In this document: piece after piece, positions 1 to 5,103 of the stretch | Numbering within the stretch: the first letter of the stretch is position 1 | How the letters are laid out: each line of letters starts with the position of its first letter | Source of the DNA: Chitinophagaceae bacterium UBA2467 | GTDB taxonomy: Bacteria; Bacteroidota; Bacteroidia; Chitinophagales; Chitinophagaceae | DNA length: 7,569 nucleotides | NCBI GenBank assembly: GCA_002342205.1 | Contig: DDPN01000133.1 | Coordinates: 1-7,569, forward strand | Direction: 5' to 3' | Translations under genes and position numbers: made by a program | Notes under the pieces: generated by a model | The model's database searches: none | Told to the model about the DNA's origin: nothing | Seen by the model: only the letters and a program-made list of their open reading frames with translations

Positions 1-851
1 GGGTTAACTTTCTCGTCATCAGCAATACGCTGATGATCATCTTCGCGATGCTCTTTTCGCCCCTCACGTATAGAATGCATAGTAAAATCAGGCATAACAA
101 TTGGAGAAATAAAAATCTTCTTATTGGCTACGCCCTTGATTTGACTCGAGGCTTTCATTTGTGCAACAGAAGGGATGAATCTACCTGAATAAATCTTACG
201 ATCTGAAACATCTTGCACAGTTCTAGGTAATTGAACAGGATGAGGCATCGATTTCTGTATAAAATCAACTTCATCCTTGGTTATTTCATAGTCGAGCTGA
301 TTTACTTTTTTGCCAACTTCATCAGAATATACTTTTTGGTTTATTTCATTCGATACGTAAGTATTTTGGCTAATTAAGTTCTTACTCGCTGCTACAGCTG
401 GAATAGTAGTGGATTTTGGTGCTACCGATTGAGAGATTATTGTTTTAGCAACACCATCGACAGACCTACTTGATGAATTAGCTACAATAGAATTAGATTT
501 CTCAAACTCTTTTTTTACTTCGAGGTCAGCATGGGTAGGCTCCAATTGATTTTTATTGACTACTTCTGTTCTTCTACTAATAACCGACGAAGTTTCATTT
601 TCAATTTGCGGTTGCTTTTGCCCGCTTTTGTGAGAATCAAAATAAAAATAACCTGTTGCAGAAGCAATACCTAGAAACAGAATGATTGCAACGGCATTGC
701 GAAGAAGTCTGTATTTATATTGAGTCTGAAATAGCTCTCGCTTGTCTAATTGACTTTCAAGAGCTGCCCAGATTTTATCATCTGGTTCTTCACGTTGTCC
801 CTCAATCCCTTCTTTAAAATATCGATCAATCTTGTGTAAATTTTTATCCAT
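1..851 (-). CDS. Single-pass membrane protein downstream of ECF sigma factor, putative anti-sigma/sigma-partner (partial, C-terminus off window)
   Basis: An open frame of 283 codons runs from ATG at 851 off the left edge without a stop. Residues 1-49 are a charged cytoplasmic head with a pattern (YFKEGIEG, then PDDKIWAALESQLDK) that I recognise from Bacteroidota proteins encoded directly after ECF sigma genes. Residues about 50-71 form one transmembrane helix (NAVAIILFLGIASATGYFYF). The rest is a long polar Ser/Lys/Asn/Gln-rich stretch, presumably periplasmic, with a charged cluster (HREDDHQR) near residue 268-275. Proteins of this architecture often end in an outer-membrane beta-barrel-like domain; that part would lie outside the window. 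The start lies 3 bp after the sigma stop codon, so co-transcription and translational coupling are likely. A role in holding the sigma factor at the inner membrane is inference from position and topology; there is no recognisable zinc-finger anti-sigma motif. Confidence 0.8.
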   Translation of the reverse strand, partial: MDKNLHKIDRYFKEGIEGQREEPDDKIWAALESQLDKRELFQTQYKYRLLRNAVAIILFLGIASATGYFYFDSHKSGQKQPQIENETSSVISRRTEVVNKNQLEPTHADLEVKKEFEKSNSIVANSSSRSVDGVAKTIISQSVAPKSTTIPAVAASKNLISQNTYVSNEINQKVYSDEVGKKVNQLDYEITKDEVDFIQKSMPHPVQLPRTVQDVSDRKIYSGRFIPSVAQMKASSQIKGVANKKIFISPIVMPDFTMHSIREGRKEHREDDHQRIADDEKVN

Positions 852-854
852 ACG

Positions 855-1409
855 CTAAAAGTTTATGGGCTTAGCAATCTTGTTTATTCTATTTAATTCC
901 TGCTGTAGAAGGTTTCTTGCATCCGATAGGTTTGACTTTGAAGTACCCTCCGAAATGCCAAGTAGATCAGCAATTTCTCTATGCTTCATTCCTTCAAAAA
1001 CATAAAGATTAAATACAGCCTTATACATTGGAGGAAGCCCTTGTATTAAGCTAATTAATTCCTTTGCACTTAACGTTTCAATAGGAAGTGAGGGTGCAAG
1101 GTCACCAATCTGCAACTCATCAACCGATACAACTTTTGAAAGGAATGGCTTAGAACGAAGACGTTGCAAAGAAGTATTTACCATTATTTTTCGAATCCAG
1201 CCTTCAAAACTACCTTCTCCCCTGTACTGGTGAATTTTGGTGAATACTTGTAAAAATCCTTCTTGCATAACTTCTTCAGCTTCCTCCTTTGTGCGAGAGT
1301 ACCGCATGCAAACAACCAGCATAGTGGATGCAAATTGCATATACAATCGGCTCTGACTCTGCCGGTCGCCTTTTTTACAACCTTGTATTAAATTATCCAA
1401 CAAATTCAC
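855..1409 (-). CDS. RNA polymerase sigma-70 family, ECF subfamily sigma factor
   Basis: 184 residues, the normal ECF length. Region 2 covers about residues 20-85, including the core-binding and -10-recognition stretch (KEEAEEVMQEGFLQVF, then FEGWIRKIMVN). Region 4 covers about 120-172 with the helix-turn-helix for -35 recognition (MKHREIADLLGISEGTSKSN). There is no region 3 or region 1, as expected for ECF factors. The start is GTG at 1409: an in-frame TGA lies directly upstream, so no earlier start exists, and the N-terminus (LLDNLIQGCKKGDRQSQ) fits the family. The next gene begins 3 bp after its TAG and encodes a membrane-anchored protein, the usual sigma/partner arrangement. A motif shared with the divergent lipoprotein promoter lies upstream (1431-1461), which suggests autoregulation. 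The inducing signal is unknown. Confidence 0.95.
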   Translation of the reverse strand: MNLLDNLIQGCKKGDRQSQSRLYMQFASTMLVVCMRYSRTKEEAEEVMQEGFLQVFTKIHQYRGEGSFEGWIRKIMVNTSLQRLRSKPFLSKVVSVDELQIGDLAPSLPIETLSAKELISLIQGLPPMYKAVFNLYVFEGMKHREIADLLGISEGTSKSNLSDARNLLQQELNRINKIAKPINF

Positions 1410-1430
1410 TCAAAGCAATTGGTCTATTAA

Positions 1431-1461
1431 TAGATGCATAAAAGTATTTAACGGTTGGGTC
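1431..1461 (-). promoter_or_regulatory. Candidate ECF-dependent promoter of the sigma operon
   Basis: Read on the minus strand, GACCCAACC (1461-1453) is followed after exactly 16 nt by CATCTA (1436-1431). The same two blocks with the same 16-nt spacer occur on the plus strand upstream of the lipoprotein. The -35-like block contains the AAC core common to ECF -35 elements, and the 16-nt spacing suits an ECF promoter. Transcription would start near 1424, about 15 nt before the GTG at 1409. Assignment to this sigma factor is inference. Confidence 0.6.
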
Positions 1462-1540
1462 TACTTGAATATTTTTTAGCAACCTGATAATCACTTGAAA
1501 ATCTTAAAATTATGTTAATAGGAACGTCTTTTTTCAACGG

Positions 1541-1571
1541 GACCCAACCCTTTTTGATCCTACCCCATCTA
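1541..1571 (+). promoter_or_regulatory. Candidate ECF-dependent promoter of the DUF4382 lipoprotein
   Basis: GACCCAACC (1541-1549), 16 nt, then CATCTA (1566-1571). Both blocks and the spacing are identical to the copy facing the sigma gene. Transcription would begin near 1578, giving a leader of about 30 nt before the ATG at 1609. The spacer sequences between the blocks differ between the two copies, so the match is not simply a duplicated segment. That the neighbouring ECF factor reads it is inference. Confidence 0.6.
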
Positions 1572-1608
1572 CCTAATCGAAACCATTTTGTTCACAAAAT
1601 TCATATGT

Positions 1609-2466
1609 ATGAGAACCAACAATTTTAAATGGATGCTTTTAGTTGGATTACCCCTTTTATTCTTCAGTGTTACATCGTGTAGTAAGAATAAAAATGGCAG
1701 CCAAAAAATCGACATCTATCTAACGGATGGCCCAGCCGACTTCGATGCAGCTAATATTGAAATTTTAGCGGTGGAAGTAAAAGTAGACACCAGTTCAGAG
1801 CATTGCAATAATGATCATTTTGGAGATAATGATGACGACAGAGATGATCACCTCAGACGTCGTGATGAGTTTGGCGTATGGCAAACAGTCAACTTTACAC
1901 CAGGCATATATGATGTATTGCAATTAAGAAATGGCATCGACTCATTGATTGCAAGCACCACCGTAAATGGCACAGTGCGTAAAATTCGATTTACCCTTGG
2001 CTCAAATAATACTGTCGTTGTCAATGGTATTTCATACCCTCTTTTGTTACAAAATCCTACGTCAAACTATTTGTATGTCTCTCTAAATGACAGACACAGA
2101 GACCGCGAAAATGGTGGCAGTTTGGCTGTTTGGGTTGATTTTGACCTAGCCCGTTCTATTGTGTTGGTTAATGGCCAATACTACTTGAGACCAGTTTTAC
2201 GTCCGTTTTGCAACAGCAATTTTGGAGAAGTGGAAGGTAGAGTTCTTCCAGCGGCAGCAGCAGCTATTGTTAAAGTATATAATGGCACCGACACAGCTAG
2301 CGCTATTCCCAATCCAGATGGCTTCTTTAAAGTCAGAGGACTTAATCAAGGCAACTATTCAGTTTTGATTGACGCAATAACGCCCTATAGAGACACAACA
2401 ATTTCTAATGTTGCCGTTTTGACTGGCAGAGATACGAGAATCGGAACCATTACATTACGTCAATAA
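1609..2466 (+). CDS. DUF4382 domain lipoprotein with C-terminal carboxypeptidase-regulatory-like domain
   Basis: 285 residues from ATG at 1609. This start gives a clean lipoprotein signal: basic N-terminus, hydrophobic core LLVGLPLLFF, and lipobox V21-T-S-C24. The frame is open from TTG at 1588, but that would only add seven residues before the signal peptide. Residues about 33-200 match DUF4382 (KIDIYLTDGPADFDAANIEI near the start, then a W..V......YDVLQLRNG segment and a RKIRFTLG strand). A 25-residue Asp/His/Arg-rich insert lies at 64-88. Residues about 206-283 resemble a carboxypeptidase-regulatory-like beta-sandwich (GEVEGRV, then NPDGFFKVRGLNQGNYSVLI). It is presumably anchored by lipid in the envelope; no enzymatic function is known for the family. 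It lies divergent to an ECF sigma gene, shares its promoter motif, and ends at its own terminator. A metal- or cation-binding role for the insert is speculation. Confidence 0.9.
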   Translation: MRTNNFKWMLLVGLPLLFFSVTSCSKNKNGSQKIDIYLTDGPADFDAANIEILAVEVKVDTSSEHCNNDHFGDNDDDRDDHLRRRDEFGVWQTVNFTPGIYDVLQLRNGIDSLIASTTVNGTVRKIRFTLGSNNTVVVNGISYPLLLQNPTSNYLYVSLNDRHRDRENGGSLAVWVDFDLARSIVLVNGQYYLRPVLRPFCNSNFGEVEGRVLPAAAAAIVKVYNGTDTASAIPNPDGFFKVRGLNQGNYSVLIDAITPYRDTTISNVAVLTGRDTRIGTITLRQ

Positions 2467-2503
2467 TAGTTTCTCTCAAAGCAAGCTGATCAAGTGAACA
2501 GCG

Positions 2504-2532
2504 AAGCAGGTTCTAATAGAGCCTGCTTTTTT
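2504..2532 (+). terminator. Rho-independent terminator of the lipoprotein gene
   Basis: AAGCAGGTTCT at 2504-2514 pairs with AGAGCCTGCTT at 2518-2528 (11 bp with one G-T wobble) around a 3-nt AAT loop. Six T residues (2527-2532) follow, overlapping the stem foot. It begins 37 nt after the lipoprotein stop. The convergent MFS-like gene ends inside the T tract (stop at 2531-2533). On the minus strand the hairpin is not followed by a T run, so it is mainly a plus-strand terminator. Confidence 0.9.
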
Positions 2533-3097
2533 ATTTTATACTAATTGAATTTTTGAGCAATTGTGCCGAAACAAGGGCTGCAAATAATTGTATAATTCCC
2601 ATGACAATAAAAAGCGCAGTAAAAGAAAAATAATAGGTCAATAAACCACCCATTCCAAAAGCAACACCAGAAACAATTTGAGATTGCCCGGTTGATAACC
2701 CCCATGCATAGGTGTCTTGCTCTTCGGTCAGACTTGAGGCATACAAAGAATCCCAAAGGGGCGTTCCAATAGCTTCAGCGATACCCAACCCCACTTGAAC
2801 TAAGAAAAGCTTAAACGGATTATCCACCAGCAAATAACCAAAGGTGAGCAATGCATTTAATGTGTAGCCAAAAATCATCATTTGAACTTTATACTTTTTT
2901 CGGTTAAATAGACGACCAAAAAGAATATAACAACATCCCGTACAAACCAGGTATGCCGACCACGCCCAGGTGATATCAAGTATATCACCACCCACTTTTT
3001 CAGCGAAAATCGCATACAGAGGCCCAATCATTCCCTCACCAAAGTACCAGATGTTGGCCCCCAAAAGCAGTGTGCGTGTCGTTTTATTGAATTTCAT
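2531..3097 (-). CDS. Half-size MFS-like six-helix membrane transporter
   Basis: 188 residues with six predicted membrane helices at about 9-31, 43-65, 71-91, 95-118, 135-157 and 159-181. The loop after helix 2 reads GRLFNRKKYK (61-70), a degenerate version of MFS motif A (GxLxDRxGRR). Helix 5 has a Gly-rich GVAFGMGG stretch like motif C. The protein thus corresponds to the N-terminal half of a standard 12-helix, roughly 400-residue MFS transporter. Nothing after the stop codes for the missing half: the sequence runs straight into the terminator hairpin and the convergent lipoprotein gene. It is therefore either a natural half-transporter working as a dimer or a stably shortened remnant. The substrate cannot be told. 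The start ATG at 3097 is followed at once by a plausible short cytoplasmic segment and helix 1. The tRNA-Pro gene lies upstream on the same strand, separated by a terminator. Confidence 0.85.
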   Translation of the reverse strand: MKFNKTTRTLLLGANIWYFGEGMIGPLYAIFAEKVGGDILDITWAWSAYLVCTGCCYILFGRLFNRKKYKVQMMIFGYTLNALLTFGYLLVDNPFKLFLVQVGLGIAEAIGTPLWDSLYASSLTEEQDTYAWGLSTGQSQIVSGVAFGMGGLLTYYFSFTALFIVMGIIQLFAALVSAQLLKNSISIK

Positions 3098-3121
3098 AAA
3101 GTATCGCTCTAACAGAATCTT

Positions 3122-3150
3122 AAAATAGGCTTTAGTTTAATCATTATCAA
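3122..3150 (-). promoter_or_regulatory. Possible promoter of the MFS-like gene
   Basis: Read on the minus strand, TTGATA (3150-3145) is separated by 17 nt from TATTTT (3127-3122), about 25 nt before the ATG at 3097. This resembles a general -35/-10 pair, and it lies just downstream of the tRNA terminator where a new promoter is needed. It does not match the Bacteroidota TAnnTTTG consensus well, so the call is weak. Confidence 0.3.
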
Positions 3151-3163
3151 GGTAAATCCAGTT

Positions 3164-3196
3164 AAAAAATAGGCCCTGACAAAAGTCAAGGCCTAT
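3164..3196 (-). terminator. Rho-independent terminator of tRNA-Pro
   Basis: On the minus strand ATAGGCCTTGAC (3196-3185) pairs with GTCAGGGCCTAT (3180-3169). The 12-bp stem has one T-G wobble and a TTTT loop, and is followed by a run of six T (3169-3164). It begins 3 nt after the encoded CCA of the tRNA. Read on the plus strand the wobble becomes a C-A mismatch and no T run follows, so it works on the minus strand. Confidence 0.9.
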
Positions 3197-3199
3197 GGT

Positions 3200-3276
3200 T
3201 GGTCGGGACGACTAGATTCGAACTAGCGACCCCTTGCACCCCATGCAAGTGCGCTACCGGGCTGCGCTACGTCCCG
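3200..3276 (-). tRNA. tRNA-Pro, anticodon GGG
   Basis: The 77-nt minus-strand sequence folds into a complete cloverleaf. The acceptor stem is CGGGACG/CGTCCCG, with the C1-G72 pair typical of bacterial tRNA-Pro. The D stem is GCGC/GCGC. The anticodon stem CTTGC/GCAAG encloses the loop ATGGGGT, giving anticodon GGG (3242-3240) followed by G37. The variable loop is 5 nt, and the T arm is GCTAG-TTCGAAT-CTAGT. The discriminator is A (3203), and CCA is encoded at 3202-3200. It decodes the proline codons CCC and CCU. A terminator follows 3 nt later, so it is a single-gene unit. Confidence 0.97.
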
Positions 3277-3302
3277 CTCCAATGGAAATGTCCAGGGGAG
3301 GG

Positions 3303-3310
3303 CAAATTTA
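3303..3310 (-). promoter_or_regulatory. Candidate -7 element of the tRNA-Pro promoter
   Basis: Minus-strand TAAATTTG (3310-3303) matches the Bacteroidota -7 consensus TAnnTTTG exactly and lies 26 nt before the tRNA 5' end, leaving a leader of about 20 nt. No clear TTG -33 box is present at the expected 17-23 nt upstream, so only the -7 part is supported. Confidence 0.5.
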
Positions 3311-3328
3311 GCGCATTTTTCCAGATTT

Positions 3329-3357
3329 TTTGGAACGGAAGGCAAGCTGTAACTTTG
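3329..3357 (+). promoter_or_regulatory. Candidate promoter of the dihydroorotase-like/glycosyltransferase operon
   Basis: TTTG (3329-3332), 17 nt, then TAACTTTG (3350-3357) fits the Bacteroidota pattern TTG-N17-23-TAnnTTTG. The expected start of transcription, 4-8 nt beyond the -7 box, falls at about 3361-3365. The ATG is at 3365, so the mRNA would have almost no leader. It is divergent to the tRNA-Pro promoter within an 88-bp spacer. Confidence 0.55.
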
Positions 3358-3364
3358 AACCTTA

Positions 3365-4630
3365 ATGAAGCTCCTCATTAAGCAAGCTCTTGTCGTTGAC
3401 CCCCACTCTGCTTTCAACGGCAAAAAAGTAGACATCCTCATAGAAAATGGGATTATTTCCAAAATTGGATCTGTAAAAGAAGATACAGCAGACAAAATTG
3501 TATCTAGTCCAGGCCTGTGCATCTCACCAGGATGGGTTGATACGTTTGCAAATTTTGCAGACCCTGGATATGAGCACAAAGAGTCACTAGAAACTGGGGC
3601 TGCTGCCGCTACCGCTGGTGGATTTACAGATGTGTTGATAATCCCTAACACAAATCCAGTCATTCACAATAAGGCAGGAGTTGAATACATTTTACATAAA
3701 AGCCAACATCTTTCTTGCACCATACATCCAATAGGAGCAATCACAAAAAATAATGATGGAAAAGAACTCGCAGAGATGTATGATATGAAAGCAAATGGCG
3801 CACTTGCATTTTCGGATGGCTTACGATGTGTGCAATCCGCTGGATTACTTATTAAAGCACTGCAATATGTAAAAGCAGTTGATGCGGTGGTGGTGCAATT
3901 ACCAGATGATCACAGTATTAATCCAAGTGGTTTAGTAAATGAAGGAATCACTTCCACTCAATTAGGATTACCTGGAAAACCAACTATCGGTGAAGAGTTA
4001 ATAGTAGCGAGAGACATTGCACTTTGTCAATATGCAGAATCAAAACTTCATCTCACTGCTTTGAGCACGGCCACTTCATTAGATATGATTCGTGCCTCCA
4101 AAAAAACCGGAAACAGCGTTAGCTGCTCCGTGACGCCCTATCACCTCTTTTTTAGTGAAGAAGATTTGATTAGCTACGATACAAATCTTAAAGTAAATCC
4201 TCCACTTCGAACTACAGCAGATCGAAAAGCATTACAAAACGCAGTAGCAGAAGGACTGGTGGACTGTATCGCCAGCCATCACCTTCCGCATGAATCAGAT
4301 AGTAAAAAAGTAGAATTTGAAAATGCACAATATGGAATGATTGGGCTGGAAACCGCTTACGCCGTTACCAATACTTGTGTAGAAGGGTTAACACCGCAAC
4401 GTACAGTGGAGTTACTCTCGATTAACCCAAGAAAAATATTTGGGCTAAGTATCCCCGTCATTCAAGAAAAAGAGCCAGTTCGATTTACATTGTTCGATCC
4501 AACCTTGACCTGGACTCCTTCGAGTGAAAAAACTAAGTCGCATTCGAAAAACTCGCCATTTTTTGGAAAAGAGCTGAAGGGAAAAGTACTTGGCACCCTA
4601 CACCCAAATGCAATTACTATTATAGTATGA
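3365..4630 (+). CDS. Dihydroorotase-like protein lacking metal ligands (probable catalytically inactive PyrC paralogue)
   Basis: 421 residues, full length for class I dihydroorotase (amidohydrolase superfamily). The family frame is clear: VVDPHSAFNGKKVDILIENG near the N-terminus, EHKESLETGAAAATAGGFTD (70-89), NEGITSTQLGLPG (192-204), KVNPPLR (276-282), and NPRKIFGL near the C-terminus. The catalytic positions are changed. The HxHxR metal motif after PGxxD is F61-A-N63-F-A65, the HAED His is Q178, the second His of HxxHxST is A232, and the catalytic Asp of ATDHAPH is H305. D151 (FSDG) remains. Known pseudo-dihydroorotases such as Pseudomonas PyrC' are structural partners of aspartate carbamoyltransferase. 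A similar role is possible, but no pyrB is nearby. It is first in an operon with DUF4199 and glycosyltransferase genes, and its stop overlaps the next start by 4 nt (ATGA). ATG at 3365 gives the usual family N-terminus. It should not be annotated as an active PyrC. Confidence 0.9.
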   Translation: MKLLIKQALVVDPHSAFNGKKVDILIENGIISKIGSVKEDTADKIVSSPGLCISPGWVDTFANFADPGYEHKESLETGAAAATAGGFTDVLIIPNTNPVIHNKAGVEYILHKSQHLSCTIHPIGAITKNNDGKELAEMYDMKANGALAFSDGLRCVQSAGLLIKALQYVKAVDAVVVQLPDDHSINPSGLVNEGITSTQLGLPGKPTIGEELIVARDIALCQYAESKLHLTALSTATSLDMIRASKKTGNSVSCSVTPYHLFFSEEDLISYDTNLKVNPPLRTTADRKALQNAVAEGLVDCIASHHLPHESDSKKVEFENAQYGMIGLETAYAVTNTCVEGLTPQRTVELLSINPRKIFGLSIPVIQEKEPVRFTLFDPTLTWTPSSEKTKSHSKNSPFFGKELKGKVLGTLHPNAITIIV

Positions 4631-5103
4631 TTGGGAATAAATTCATAGGTGCGCTTATTACTGCTTTACTAATGGCTATTATAAGCTGGGTTGGGTTTAA
4701 TAATAATTTACTATCCCCTAACCTAACACAGCTATTGGTATACCTTGTTTTTGCATTGAGTATTTCATTCACCCTGTTATTGAGACGAGATTCCAACTTA
4801 AAGTTTGGAGATTATTTTCAAATGGGTTTTAGGCATTTCATATTAATTACGCTCGTAATGGCCATTTTCACCTATGCCTTTGCACATTTTTATCCCGAGT
4901 TGCGTGAACAATCTGCAATAGCTTTTAAAGCCCTTCTTGAAAAAGAGCAAAATAAGACCCCTGCAGAGATAGAACAGGATGTTAAACTCTATAAAGAGGG
5001 ATATGCCACAGCGCTGGTTTCCCGCTCAATTTTCGGATATTTGATGGCAGGTGCGTTAGTGACAGCCATTAGCTCACTTCTATTGACCCTACAAAAAAAA
5101 TAA
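4627..5103 (+). CDS. DUF4199 family membrane protein
   Basis: 158 residues with four likely membrane helices at about 7-26, 33-52, 70-88 and 133-155. Between helices 3 and 4 lies a charged soluble segment with the FYPELREQ and EKEQNKTPAEIEQDVKLYKEG pattern I associate with DUF4199 (Bacteroidota integral membrane proteins of unknown function). The ATG overlaps the stop of the dihydroorotase-like gene (ATGA, 4 nt), and its TAA overlaps the ATG of the GT2 gene (TAATG, 1 nt), so translation is probably coupled through all three. Genes of this family often sit beside GT2 glycosyltransferases in Bacteroidota, which suggests a membrane partner role, but no biochemical activity is established. A run of eight A (5093-5100) precedes the stop. 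Confidence 0.85.
   Translation: MIGNKFIGALITALLMAIISWVGFNNNLLSPNLTQLLVYLVFALSISFTLLLRRDSNLKFGDYFQMGFRHFILITLVMAIFTYAFAHFYPELREQSAIAFKALLEKEQNKTPAEIEQDVKLYKEGYATALVSRSIFGYLMAGALVTAISSLLLTLQKK

Noticed and set aside
1453..1549. GGTTGGGTC/GACCCAACC read as a long-range stem or repressor palindrome
   Set aside because: The arms are 79 nt apart, and the -10-like CATCTA blocks at equal spacing on each side explain them better as two divergent promoters.
1588..1608. TTG at 1588 as the lipoprotein start
   Set aside because: It would put seven extra residues in front of a well-formed lipoprotein signal that starts at ATG 1609.
2504..2528. Hairpin as a bidirectional terminator also serving the MFS-like gene
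   Set aside because: On the minus strand the hairpin is followed by CGCTGTTCAC with no T run.
2541..2756. Minus-strand open frame of 71 codons
   Set aside because: It lies wholly inside the MFS-like gene in another frame; the composition is a shadow and no family resemblance is seen.
2784..2790. A further CCCAACC as a third copy of the ECF motif
   Set aside because: It is inside the MFS-like coding region, lacks the leading GA, and has no CATCTA 16 nt downstream.
3199..3381. Plus-strand open frame of 60 codons
   Set aside because: It is the antisense translation of tRNA-Pro (GTTRFELATPCTP...), a well-known artefact, and runs into the operon promoter.
3223..3663. Minus-strand open frame of 146 codons
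   Set aside because: Its end (DVAQPGSALAWGARGR) is translated tRNA-Pro, and the rest is antisense to the dihydroorotase-like gene.
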